Part shown: in pieces, positions 13,918-24,798 of the stretch
Numbering within the stretch: the stretch's first letter is position 1
Layout of the letters: each line of letters begins with the position of its first letter
Source: Mytilinidion resinicola
Taxonomy: Eukaryota > Ascomycota > Dothideomycetes > Mytilinidiales > Mytilinidiaceae
DNA length: 64,000 nt
Assembly (NCBI RefSeq): GCF_010093595.1
Contig: NW_022985443.1
Location: forward strand, 1,586,375 to 1,650,374
Reading direction: 5' to 3'
Position numbers and translations under genes: made by a program
The notes under the pieces: model-generated
The model's input: the letters and a program-made list of their open reading frames with translations, nothing else
What the model was told of the DNA's origin: nothing
Database searches by the model: none

Positions 13918-15053
13918 GGGAAAAGGTTGGGTGGTTGGAGAGCAGAGATACCTAGGCTGAAGTCACTTTCGTCGCGACGTCCGTGTGGCTAGAGTTCTTG
14001 CATAGCAGTGATTGGTGTTTCATGTTGCATGTGCAACGCCGAGCGGACCCCCGGTCGCTCTCCACATCGCAGCTTGTCATGCGGACAACCCCGGACTGCG
14101 GCCGTGAAGCGGGTTGCAGGAGGGGATGGCATCCCGAAGTTGAAGCCCCTCGCACCCTCGTGATCATACCGAGGTCGCGTCCTCGATGCTTCAACGGTTG
14201 CACAACCAGTCCAGTCCACGCCCGCATGCTCCGCAATCTTGATGCGGGCTTCCACGGCTCGTTCTTTGCGCCACTGTGCCAGGCTTGGGGGCCAGGGCAA
14301 AAGGCGTTAGGCCTCCCGTACCATCTAGATCCCGTGGCCAGGCCTGCAGTGATGAGATGCAACATGTGAAGACAAACAAGCATTCGACGTGCATCACCAG
14401 AGGCCACACATGCGCTCGTGGACATTGCGGGCGACATTCACTGCTCACATTGCACGACACCCCACCACGTCCTCTGCCCCAGACTTGAATTCGACCGCCA
14501 CCGATAGCCTCTCGCGCCAGCTTGGCCCGCACTTTGCTTCTTTGGGAGGGACCGAGGCTCGCGCAACTCGTTCCTTTTACAGCAAAAAGTCCAGCGTATT
14601 GTGTCGTGTCCCTTGAAAGAAGGCGACGGACTTTATCCACTCCATTCTCCCTGAAACTAAACACTCCCTCCTCTACGCACCGTCATTTTTTGAATATCGC
14701 GAGGCTGTACAACCGTGAAACTTCAGTCCCTCGCCGTCCCCACCAACCGACCAAGCTTCCCCCAGAGTTCTTGGTTGTGGCGCCGCATCCGCTGTAAGTG
14801 CAGGTGGCTTGCATCCCCATCTCGGCATCGCCGACACTGCATTTTCGTGAGCTGTGTCCAGTTTCTGAGGCTGATACGACAATAGCAGCAGCGTGTCCGG
14901 GTCATCATCATCATCCAGGCACACCCTCGCTCCGTGCTGCGCCGCTGAGTCCGGATCCCTAGCGTCGCCGGAGTAAGAAGGGCTCCTTCATCCTGCTTTT
15001 CAATTTACGGGAATCGACATTTTCGACACCGGAGCTTTTGAGCAGAACTCACC
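13918..15053. promoter_or_regulatory. Upstream region of the acyl-CoA ligase gene
   Basis: 1.1 kb between two genes on the same strand. It must contain the terminator of the sulfhydrylase gene and the promoter/leader of the ligase gene. Overlapping frames on both strands (13952-14437, 14191-14664, 14522-14797) are mutually incompatible and unrecognised. Pyrimidine-rich tracts near 14460-14780 fit a fungal promoter. Confidence 0.4.
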
Positions 15054-17357
15054 ATGTTCGGGTCGACTCCTCTTGCCCTTGAGCGCGCGGCTGAGCTCGC
15101 AAAGCCGCCGCCCGTGGGACAGCCTCACAGTGTCGCCTTGCCTGGGTCGAAGCAGGAGGGACGCAGTGCTGTGTATAGACATTGGCGGTTTCAGAACGAG
15201 CTGTTGAAGACATTGGATCCTGCGGTAAGGAAGACGCGGATACTGGACTACAGAACTGTACTGACGGCTTTTGGTGAAGATTACGACCTGTCACGAGGCC
15301 TTTGAAGCCACAGGTATGTGCTCTTTTCGGGCTTGCAGTGGCATACAGCTAATTCTCCTTCCAGCAAACCGTATACCGAAACAGAGATGTCTAGGCCATC
15401 GTCCGTGGGATCCCGTAACGAAGACCTTTGGAGCATACCAGTGGGAGGATTACCAGACAACACAACGGAGGAGAGCGAATTTCGGGGCTGGCTTGGTCGA
15501 TCTGCACGAGAAGCACGGTGTGACCGGATCCAAATACCCCGTGGGACTGTGGTGTCAGAATCGGCCAGAATGGCAGATTACAGACCTGGCATGCATGTCC
15601 CAAGGGCTCTTCACCGTCTCCATCTACGATACCCTAGGCCCGGATACTGCGGAGTACATCATCAACCACGCGAACCTGGCTTGCGTGGTAACCTCCTTGG
15701 CTCATGTTACCACACTCTTGAAGCTGAAACCGCGGTTGCCATCTCTGAAGTTTGTCGTCGTTCTTGATCCCCTGACTGCAGGCGAGCAACCTGGACAATC
15801 CAAAGCGGACCTGCTGAATTCCCTCGCGAAGGACATCGCCCTTTCGATCCATAGCCTCCGAGATGTCGAGGCAGCTGGCGAGAAATCTCCACGTCCCTAC
15901 AACCCGCCTACTCCTGACGATGTTGTGACAATAAACTACACGAGTGGAACCACGGGTGATCCAAAGGGAGTTGTCCTGACCCATGCCAATGCGGTATCAG
16001 CGACTATGGCGAGCTTCCTTATTCTCAAGTCCGGCACCAACGACGTTACTTCCTCGTTCCTACCGTTAGCACACATTTACCAAAGAGTGGGAGAGCATAC
16101 TGCGCTAGCCTCTGGGGCTGCGATTGGCTATTTCCATGGAAATATTGCAGAGTTGGTCGACGACCTCAAGCTAATTCGGCCTACGGCAATGGCAGCTGTT
16201 CCTCGTCTTTACAACCGATTCGGAACTGCTATTAAGGAGAATACCATGGAGCAAGCCGGCTTCAAGGGTGCTTTGTCCCGGCATATTGTAGCAACCAAGC
16301 TTGCTGCGGTCAACAACAAGACACCTGGGGCTGCCACCAACAAGCATGCCTTCTACGACAGGATCTGGGCGAAGAAGATTCAGGCAGCTTTGGGCCTTGA
16401 TAGGTGCAAGACTCTCGTGTCCGGATCTGCACCCCTCGACCCATCTCTTCATCAATTCTTACGCGTGGTAACGGCGAACCACTTTTTGCAGGGCTACGGC
16501 CTGACCGAAACGTACGCGGTGTCTCTAGCTCAGCTGGATGGTGACGTGTCATCTGGCAACTGCGGAGCAGTAAGTCCAAATGGAGAGTGCTGTCTCGAGG
16601 ATGTTCCAGACATGGAGTATCTTTCATCGGACAAGCCCTACCCGCGTGGCGAGCTCCTCATCCGCAGCGGGTCTCTTTTCCGCGAATATTACCGCAACGA
16701 GGCGGAGACGTCGAAGGCCATTGACAAAGACGGATGGTTCCACACCGGCGACATCTGCCACGTCGACGAGCTCGGCCGCTTCAAGATCATCGACCGCAAG
16801 AAGAACGTCCTGAAGCTCTCTCAAGGCGAGTATATCTCGCCCGAGCGCCTTGAGAACGTGTACCTAGCCAATCTTGGCTGGTTGGCGACGGCATATGTCC
16901 ACGGTGACTCTTACCAGAGCTTCCTCGTTGGTATCTTCGGCATTGCGCCTGATAGCTTTGCGGCTTTCGCTGGAAAGGTCCTCGGAGAGACTATTGATCA
17001 TTTAGACCTCGCGAAATTGAATGAAGCGTGTCAGAATCCGAGAGTGGTGAAAGCGGCGCTGGCTGCGTTTGACAAGGTCGGCAAGAAGAACAAGTTCAAC
17101 AGCTATGAGAGGGTGCGCTCGATCAAGCTGTTCATTGATCCGTTTACCATCGACAATGAGCTTTTGACGCCAACGTGAGTAAACCCAACCTCTTGTCCCG
17201 TCCGCTTTCCTTTTAAGATCGAATTCGCTAACATGTGTTCATCAGTCTCAAACTCAAGCGCCCACAAGCCGCAAAGAAATTCCGCGACCATATAGACGAA
17301 CTGTACGATACTGCACTTGAAGAAGAGAAGAAGAACAAACCGAAGGCGAAGCTATAG
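15054..17357 (+). CDS. Long-chain-fatty-acid--CoA ligase, probably peroxisomal (FAA2 type)
   Basis: Activates fatty acids to acyl-CoA, here most likely for peroxisomal beta-oxidation. Exons 15054-15224, 15280-15313 (34 nt), 15365-17174 and 17246-17357 join to 708 residues. Adenylate-forming motifs are clear: the P-loop YTSGTTGDPKGVVLTHAN, then GYGLTETYAVS, DGWFHTGDIC and the hinge/catalytic region IIDRKKNVLKLSQGEYI. The protein ends KPKAKL; the final AKL is an accepted variant of the SKL peroxisomal targeting tripeptide, preceded by basic residues as usual. The family is certain. The peroxisomal location is inferred from the last three codons (17346-17354). Length matches fungal homologues. 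Confidence 0.95.
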
Positions 17358-18523
17358 AGGGAAGTTACGGAGAACATATGGTCGGCGTGGTTTATTTGTT
17401 TGCCTTAAACCTCGGCTAGAAAGCTTGTGATGCATGGTTTTAGTGCGGAGCATCGTTTCAGCGGGTAACTGCATGCAGATAGGTTTGTCTCTCTGCACGG
17501 TGACACCTTATTGTAACCTTCGTAGATTAGGTCGCGTAAAATAAATGTATAAAGACCTTACTTTCGACAGTGTCTTCACGCTGATTATATTGCTTTTATT
17601 GATTCTTCAAGAGATATGAGGCCTTATTTGTGTCGGTATCCATAATCTTGAACGCTGCGTTTATATATCATGCTCTCAATATATAGTAATCAAAAGAATA
17701 GAGTATGACTTGTTTGCTTCCAACTGTCTACTCATAGGAGAGTCAGCAGCCGCACGAGCCTCCCCGGGGTTTCGCAGCCCAAAACCACTGCACTCTCCCT
17801 CAACCTATGGCCCCTAGGATGGACAGTCCATCTATGAACGCGGAAGACGGCCCTCTCTGACAGGGCCTTTGATGGCATAGCCCTGTTCACCAATACGCCA
17901 TATCCCCCAGGCTGAGAACCAGCCCGTCCCCGCTCGTGCGAAGTCTCGTTGAAGCTGTCGGCGCATGAGAGAGCGCGAGGCCCGCGATTCGACGCCGGCA
18001 TTTCGAAGCACTTCGCGCGGAATAAAACCCGTATGCGCCGAATGAGTGCTTTTCTAGCTGGCGAGCGTAGTTTGATTGCAGTTTTACTTCATCTTTCCGT
18101 CAATGTCATTGCTCAATCTCGATCTGGAAAAACGTACATCAGCTTCATAGTCAGCGTTCTTAAGCCCTATAAACATCACGAGAAGCCCAAATTAGAACAA
18201 CATCTCAGAAAAAGAGGATATAGGCTCTGTCTAGGAAAGTATAGAAGTGACGTAGATGCCAAATTAAATCTAATTTGAGCTGTCGAATTAGGCTATACTG
18301 AATACGGCGCGAAGCCGCGAGAGAATCCAGGGCGGTGGTTGGTCTCGCTGAACTCGTACAAATTCACTGGCTGCCGCCCTGATTAGACATTTCGTTGTTT
18401 CGGCTTATACTAGCCTCCGACCTCTGGCTCCTAGACAATCTTTAGTGTTACTACTGAGAGGAAGTATAAATGTGGAAGACAGAAGCCCCCAAAGATATCT
18501 GTATACCATCCCATCATTTCTAG
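17358..18523. other. No gene seen (1.2 kb)
   Basis: Contains the 3' flank of the acyl-CoA ligase gene, an AT-rich patch near 17560-17710 and a frame at 17949-18278 with no recognised domain. No repeat or RNA gene was identified. Confidence 0.4.
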
Positions 18524-19817
18524 CTGACCCTGTCTCATTCCCTCTTATCTGCCTACTCAAACCCCAAAATATCTCAAAAGCCCTACCACGTCCAGAAAAC
18601 CGTAGACAATCCCGACACATTCCCCTTCCACAAGTCCGTCTCAGCCCTCTGGGAGCAAAAATGGCGCCAACCCGCCTCCATGGGCATCTACCCCTTCGTC
18701 GACGCCCAAGTCTCCGACTTCGACCCCATCTTCGCCGCCCTCAAGACCTCCAGCAACGACAACCCCACCATCCTCTCCGACCCAGACGCCTACGCCACCC
18801 CCTTCTTCCCCATCGCCTCATCCCTCGTCGCCCGCGCCCGCACCCTCGAGCAATCCGGCGACACCCCCGCCGCCCGCGACCTCTACCTACGCGCCGCCGC
18901 CGTCTACTGCACCGCCCGCTTTCCCATCAACCGCTCGCCGCTCTCGCAAAAAGCATGGGAAGCCGGCAAAGCCGCCTACATGGCTGCATCCCCCTGCCTC
19001 TCTCCCCCAAACACCGAAGTCGAGATCCCCTTTTCGCACGCCTCGCCCGCAGCAGGGGAGTCAGCCGCCGCCCCCATCCCCGCATACCTCCGCCTCCCCG
19101 CCGGCGAACCCCCCAGCGAAGGCTGGCCGCTGACCCTCTTTATCTGCGGCCTCCACGCCTACCGCACCGACCACACGCCGCGCACGACGGCGCATGTGCG
19201 GCGCGGGTGCGCGGTGCTGAGCGTCGAGATCCCGGGGACGGGGGATTCGCCGGCGTCGCGGGGCGATCCGGCGGAGGCGGAGAGGCTGTGGAGCAGCGTT
19301 TTTGAGTGGATCGCGGGAAACGCGGAGAAGTACAGCTTTGATAGCGGAAAGGTTGTGGCGAGGGGCGTTAGCACGGGGGGCTACTATGCCATGCGGATCG
19401 CGCACACGCATGCCGACAAGCTGCTTGCGGTGGTGGCCAAGGGGGGGGGGGGGGGGCAGCGACCGGATGTTTGAGAAGGAGTGGATTAGGGCGCAAAATC
19501 ATATGGAGTATCCGTTTGCGCTGGCGGATGTGCTGGCGTGGAAGTTTGGGTATGGGAGTGTGGAGGCGTATGTGGAAGGGGAGCTGCGGAAGAGGTTTAG
19601 TTTGGTGGAGAATGGGGTGTTTGAGATGGAGAGCGCGAGGATGTTGTTGATTAATGGGATGGAGGATAGTATTTTCCCGATTGAGGATAGTGAGGTTGCG
19701 TTGAGGTTTGGAAGGGTGAAGGAGGCGAGGTGGGTGGAAGGGAGAGGGCATATGGGAAATCCTGGCGCGGAGGAGACTTTGTTGGGGTGGATTGATGAGG
19801 TTGGGGGGGGAAAGTGA
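18524..19817 (+). CDS. Alpha/beta hydrolase of the Ayg1 / pigment-biosynthesis esterase type, frameshifted
   Basis: Family members shorten polyketide chains in fungal pigment pathways or act as related hydrolases. Family-like sequence is readable from about 18581 (PYHVQKTVDNPDTFPFHKSV) through the nucleophile elbow GVSTGGYYAMRIAH to the acid and His regions NGMEDSIFPIEDSE and EGRGHMGNPGAEE, ending at 19817. Two defects are visible. A run of 16 G (19441-19456) puts the 3' third one base out of frame; 15 G would restore it, so an assembly error is plausible. Upstream, the first in-frame ATG (18680) lies after about 33 conserved residues and a stop sits at 18521, so the true start must lie in an unseen exon or be lost. 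No polyketide synthase gene is next to it. Confidence 0.75.
19441..19456. repeat. G16 mononucleotide run inside the hydrolase gene
   Basis: Sixteen consecutive G on the + strand, encoding poly-Gly after VVAK. It marks exactly where the two hydrolase frames part. It could be a sequencing or assembly length error, or a genuine slippage site. Confidence 0.9.
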
Positions 19818-20402
19818 GGGGAGAGGCTTGCTGGGCTTTGGTGGGAGATTGGGATGGTGGTGTGTGGTGTTGGTGTTGTTGCGTGTGTAGCTTCGAGTGT
19901 AGTGTTATGAACTTCCGGGATCGTCTGTAGATGCAATGATGGGGCCTTTACTTTCTACCTCTTGTCTGCCATCAGGACGTGCTTGGCTAAGGAATGCGTA
20001 TGTTCTAGTCTGGGGATACATCGAGTACGGACTGAACGTCTTGCCCTGATGAAGTTGGAGCTTGGATCAGAACAATTCATGGTGGCAGGAGGTGGTATGT
20101 AGAGGCTTAGATGAAGAATAGGGCGCGTGTCATGAGAAAAGAGGTAGAATTAGTCGTGATCATATGTTCTTGGGCATCTTGCTGGCAGGGCTCCACTACT
20201 GGGACGTAAAGTCTGAACATTTATCAGATACTGGTTCCTGGATGGCTGATAATTTGCTGTATCGCACGTAACAAGCGGCGAGAGATGTTGAGGAGATGAG
20301 TGGGGATCGGATGGATTAGATCCATGGTTGAGTACAGTACCTCGTCGAAAATATCTCTCTCATCGAAAATATCTACCTCACCACCACCATCAATCCATCG
20401 AA
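19818..20402. other. No gene seen
   Basis: About 580 bp between the hydrolase gene and the F-box relic. The first 100 bp are strongly G/T-biased on the + strand and continue the composition of the hydrolase 3' half. No feature recognised. Confidence 0.4.
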
Positions 20403-21000
20403 ATGGAGCCGTCGGCTGCGCACCGCGTCCTCGGTATCATCGAATTTCTCGAGCTAATCCTTCTCGAACTTCCGGTCTTCAACATATTCCAAGCTCAGCG
20501 AGTCTCCAAGCAGTGGAATACCGTCATCTGCAACTCCTCACCGTTGCAACAGGCCATGTGGCTCGCCCCTCTTGTTCCGGCTTCTCTGCGCAACAAGGAA
20601 CATCCAAACCTTTTCGACAATTTTTATGATGAAGGTACCGATGATTACTACTAGATGCAGGTATTCAGAAGTCGTACTGTAGGCCACAACCCTCTGTTGC
20701 GGCACGACAACTATACGATCGGCTGCTATTTACCCGATAAAGCAGATTAGATGATGCTTATATTGTAGTCTATGACCTAGCCTATGACTGCAAGGATCCT
20801 CAGTTCACTCTTTACCTCCTAGAAGAAAAGCACATGACGTGGAAGGAGATGCGGGTGTGCAATCCATCATGCACGCGCCTTACGGTGCGTGGCCAGTTTT
20901 GGGAACTTGGTGTTCTGGACAACGAAACCGGCGTCCGGATGGGGGATGTGATGAGGTTAATTGGTACAAACTGGATTTGGGAACGTGATATATACGGTGT
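20403..21000 (+). pseudogene. Decayed F-box protein gene
   Basis: An 83-codon frame from 20403 ends at TAG 20652-20654. It holds an N-terminal F-box (VLGIIEFLELILLELPVF, then AQRVSKQWNTVICNSS). In intact fungal F-box proteins of this style, a C-terminal domain follows. Here that part is only a relic downstream in another frame, around 20831-20995, with HMTWKEMRVCNPSC and a segment containing TGVRMGDVM. In-frame stops and a lost middle separate the two parts. This is most simply a pseudogene; the F-box part alone could still be transcribed. F-box assignment is by pattern recognition. Confidence 0.6.
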
Positions 21001-21924
21001 TGGCCACTAGTCGGGGCATTCGGATATGGCACTGCTTGAGCTCCGCTCTTGCTCCGTTGACAGCATTGTGAGGGAAAGGCCCGAGTAGCAGGTAGCTGGT
21101 TAATCAAGAAACAGCCTGGTTTCCACTGTATTGATCTTTACATCGAGTTCGGGGATCCCTCAGACTGCCACGGTATTACGAGCAGTGATAAACGAGTTTG
21201 CCCAGACTTGTGGCAAGACAATCCACCGTCATACTCGCGATCAGGATGCACTCTTCTCAGGTTTCTTCGGTCATTAGAGAATCTTCTTGAACAAGGATGA
21301 AAGTAAGGGTGAAAATGGAACAGTTTGTCGCCATAATCTATGACAGAATTTATGGACTATACTCAAGAAAATCTTGGCCTTACCTAAAATGTGTAGGTCT
21401 AGGTTGAAGGATTGAGTGTCTTTAAAGAATGGAGATCCTACGAGAAGTTCTCGAGTGAGGTCTGCGACAGTGCAGCTCAAAGCCCACAGTTCTAGGTTTG
21501 CTGACACTGAGCTTTATCTACGTAGGATTTCTGTAAACGGAGGTGAGGTCCTCTTGCCTCAAGATGTGCCCGTAATTGACCACTTGATAAGTGAACATAT
21601 CTGTTAGAAGGCTCTCATAGCCCTAGACCTATAAGCTGAACATTGAAAGTGTTTGAATTGATTAATTGTGCTGGTGTAAGAGTCTATGTCAGCTTTGACG
21701 ATGCTTGGCTTCTCGTCTGAAACTCGCGCCACGCGCCGCTCTCAGCTGCAACACCTCTAGATTTCTTTCACGCGACCACTTTACACGCTCTGAAGCACTT
21801 CCCGCATACTAGAAAATCACCGTGGAAGCTACAGCATCTCTTATATCATTGGCAACCCCCAAACCTCCTGCGCCGTTGAGCGCACCTGCGCCAATGCGCC
21901 CCCAACCGTAACCTCCTTCCAACC
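21001..21924. other. Decayed sequence and MID1 promoter
   Basis: No intact gene. A frame on the - strand at 21274-21507 contains ELWALSC, weakly like a protein-kinase motif, but it is short and isolated. The last 200 bp before 21925 should hold the MID1 promoter. Confidence 0.35.
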
Positions 21925-23949
21925 ATGCAGTTCCCCAAACTCACGCCTCTCCAGTCGAGGCTTGCGGCCTCCCTAATTGCCTCCGCGATATTAGTCCTCG
22001 TATATTTGTTCCTTACACCAAATCATTTCGCATATGCCGCCGAGCTGGACTCGATACTCCAAGAAGACCACAACCACCACCGGTTACACGCCCGCGTACC
22101 TACGGACCTTCTCGACGATTTAGACGACTACGATGATGCTGAGGGGTACGAGGCGGAGTTCATGGGGGTGTCGAGGAGTATCATAGGGCGGGTGGCTGCG
22201 TTCAGCGATGCGCTCACGAACAATGTGGTCAATAGGATGGATATCGATCCGGGGTTGACGCACAATTATGTCTTTGCAAAGGCGCAGATTATGGGTAACC
22301 ACACGGACAAAGGAGTAGGATTTCCGTCTGCACTGCAATTGCAGCGCCGGAGCGTGAAACAGGATGAATCTGAGGCCCTGATTCTCAACCAGGAAGAGCT
22401 TGGAGAAGGAGAACTAATGGACGAGGAAGAGACGGAGGACATTCTCAAGAGGCAGAATGAAGGTCCAGCTGTGTATATCTCGGTCAACGCGTGCCGACAA
22501 CCCTCTCCGAATGGGACTGTATCTGGTAGTCCCCCTCACCTTACGATGTACATTTCAAAGACGAATACAGCCCCAGGACGTGACTCCCAAAAGGACCTTG
22601 TTACCCCGCCAATTCCTTTTCAAGGAGGATTTGCCAACTACACTCTCAATTCCACTGGAGATGTCTACATAGGCGTATCTGCACCCGACCTGCCGAAGAA
22701 CTATGCCGGCAATTGGCACTTCGAGATTGCAGCTTCAATCGACGGGCCCTATCAACAATATCACGATTCAGAGTTTCTGTACCCGGTGGACGCTGATAGC
22801 GGGTCAGCTTTGTTCATAACTCATGGCCTTACTCCGAATGATACGATGCATAATGTGGATGAAGAATGGGTCAAATTTGGGCCTCTCTTCACGATGTACG
22901 CTTTTCCTCAAGATTATCAGCCAATAAAGGGCCTGGAGCAGTCGTTTTGTGCAATACGTGAGTCGTTCGATGCGGCAAGCCTGCCGGTTTCGACGGGCAT
23001 GACACGCAGAATGACTCCGGATCTGAACCAGACGATGACGAGCCAGACAAAGCAACAATTCCACATCGAAGGCTTGAATGCAAGCTCTACCTATACTGCA
23101 TATCTCGCAATGGTGGGGAACGGCACGACCGAAGGGCCAGACGTCCCTGACGGAGCTGTCGTCGGAGGTGGCGGTCAAGTATGGAAAGCCGTCAACTTCA
23201 GCACCAAAGCCGGTATGTTCCCCTGCACATGCTCACCAAGTCATCTATACTAACTGCCTAATCCAGACGGAAACTGCCAAGTCATCTACAACCTCACCTT
23301 CTGCAGCGACGTCGCCTACGCCGTCCCCGCCAACCCCTCCAAATTCAACGCCACCGGCCTCGCCTCGCTCTACGACACCCAGGCCCAATCCTACTACGAC
23401 AACTTCACCAAGTCCATCGCCCAAGTCGCCTGCGACACGACCGACACGGCCCGCTACTCCCTCGCCAAGACTTGCGACGACTGCCGCCAGGACTACAAGA
23501 ACTGGCTCTGCGCCGTACAGATCCCGCGCTGCGAGGACTTCTCCGCGTCCCCGGACCTCGCGTACCTCCAGCCGCGCAACATCGGGCAAGACTTCATCAA
23601 CGGCACCAAGCCCGCCGCGAACGCGACGGCGGAGAAGCGGCTGTCGTTCAAGCAGAGCCGCAACCCGCTGATCGATAGCGTGATCCAGCCCGGCCCGTAT
23701 AAGGAGCTGCTGCCGTGCGAGGATCTGTGCTACAGTATCGTGCAGAGCTGTCCTGCGAATCTGGGGTTCTCGTGTCCGAGTGGGGGGAACATGGCGGCGG
23801 GGTATGGGAAGCGCGATCCGACCAAGAATAATATGACGTGTAGTTATCTTGGGGCGGTGCTGCAGAAGCCGAATGGGGGTGGGAGACAGTCGGTTAGTGC
23901 TGGTACCTTAGTCGGTGTGGCAGTGCTCGCGGTGATGATCATGGGGTAG
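21925..23949 (+). CDS. MID1: Stretch-activated calcium channel subunit MID1
   Basis: Plasma-membrane/ER glycoprotein that works with the Cch1 channel in calcium influx during cell-wall or mating stress. Exons 21925-23212 and 23267-23949 join to 656 residues. An N-terminal hydrophobic segment (about residues 14-31) serves as signal or anchor. Many N-glycosylation sites are present (for example NYT, NST, NQT, NAS, NGT, NFS). The C-terminal Cys-rich domain shows the expected series, including CQVIYNLTFC, CDDCRQDYKNWLCAV, CEDFS and CEDLCYSIVQSCP. The protein ends in a hydrophobic stretch (VSAGTLVGVAVLAVMIMG). Length and cysteine pattern are typical for Pezizomycotina MID1. The start is the first ATG of the frame, just before the hydrophobic segment. 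Confidence 0.92.
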
Positions 23950-24798
23950 AGGGGTGTGGTTGGGCAACTGTTAGGCGTAGGCGTTTGGGGCTTTTGTGGT
24001 GCCATGGCGTTGCTGCATGTAGAGGCGTCAAGAGTTGTGTACAGTGCTACAAAGGTAGGACGCACTTCGTAGGCGCTGATCCGTTTACAAGGACCTTAAG
24101 ACTTGTTCGTTTGGCTTAGTGGTACTGCGTTTCCCTCGTTTCTAGATGCCTATGAGAAGATCACTTGGCGATGAAAGTTCTCAAAGACTATCTCTACGCA
24201 CAACCACGTAGCATTCACAGTTCGAGTTCTTAGCAACATCAAAGAAAAGCACGCACGATACACAGTCTCGATTCTTCTGCAAGTTCAGCACGTCGAAGGG
24301 TCTAAGTGAGCGATGCAGTATTAATGCTATAATTGGTAAAGTATGTAGATGCTCATATGTCCTAGATGAATGGACACGTTGATGTTCTATGTACATCATC
24401 TCCATAAGATAATGCCGCTTTTCGATGCCTCCGGCCCTATCGGGACGGCGCCACAACGCTACAAGGGTGGTTAGGATGGTCTCGGAATGAGTAATGCACG
24501 GCAGTTCGAACCGACACTCTCAAAGCGATCTCCCCCCTCCGAAGTCCTCATCCCCTTTCCTCTCCGACACTACTCCGAAACCAACGTTCGTACATCGCTC
24601 TACGCTCCTTCATCTTTCCCTCTCGGCTCCAAGCTGTGGATATTCGCTTTCGCTGTCTGCTAGAATTGGCTGTTCACGGAAAGCGGCGAGATCCAGCTCA
24701 ATTCCAAAGACCGTCCTTTCCTTTCTCCTTTTCCTTCAACAAGACTGCAACAAGACGTGAAGATGTTGATTCTCGGCTTTAGAATCTGGCGTTCTGAG
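23950..24798. other. Convergent 3' region between MID1 and the JmjC gene
   Basis: About 850 bp holding the 3' ends of two convergent genes. Frames at 24181-24456 and 24494-24760 have no recognised content. Confidence 0.4.

Noticed and set aside
18445..19305. 286-codon Arg/Pro-rich frame
   Set aside because: It is a shadow of the hydrolase gene created by its extreme C-rich third positions.
21274..21507. Protein-kinase-like fragment on the - strand (ELWALSC)
   Set aside because: Only one weak motif, stops just upstream, no catalytic loop or ATP site. Not enough to call a pseudogene.
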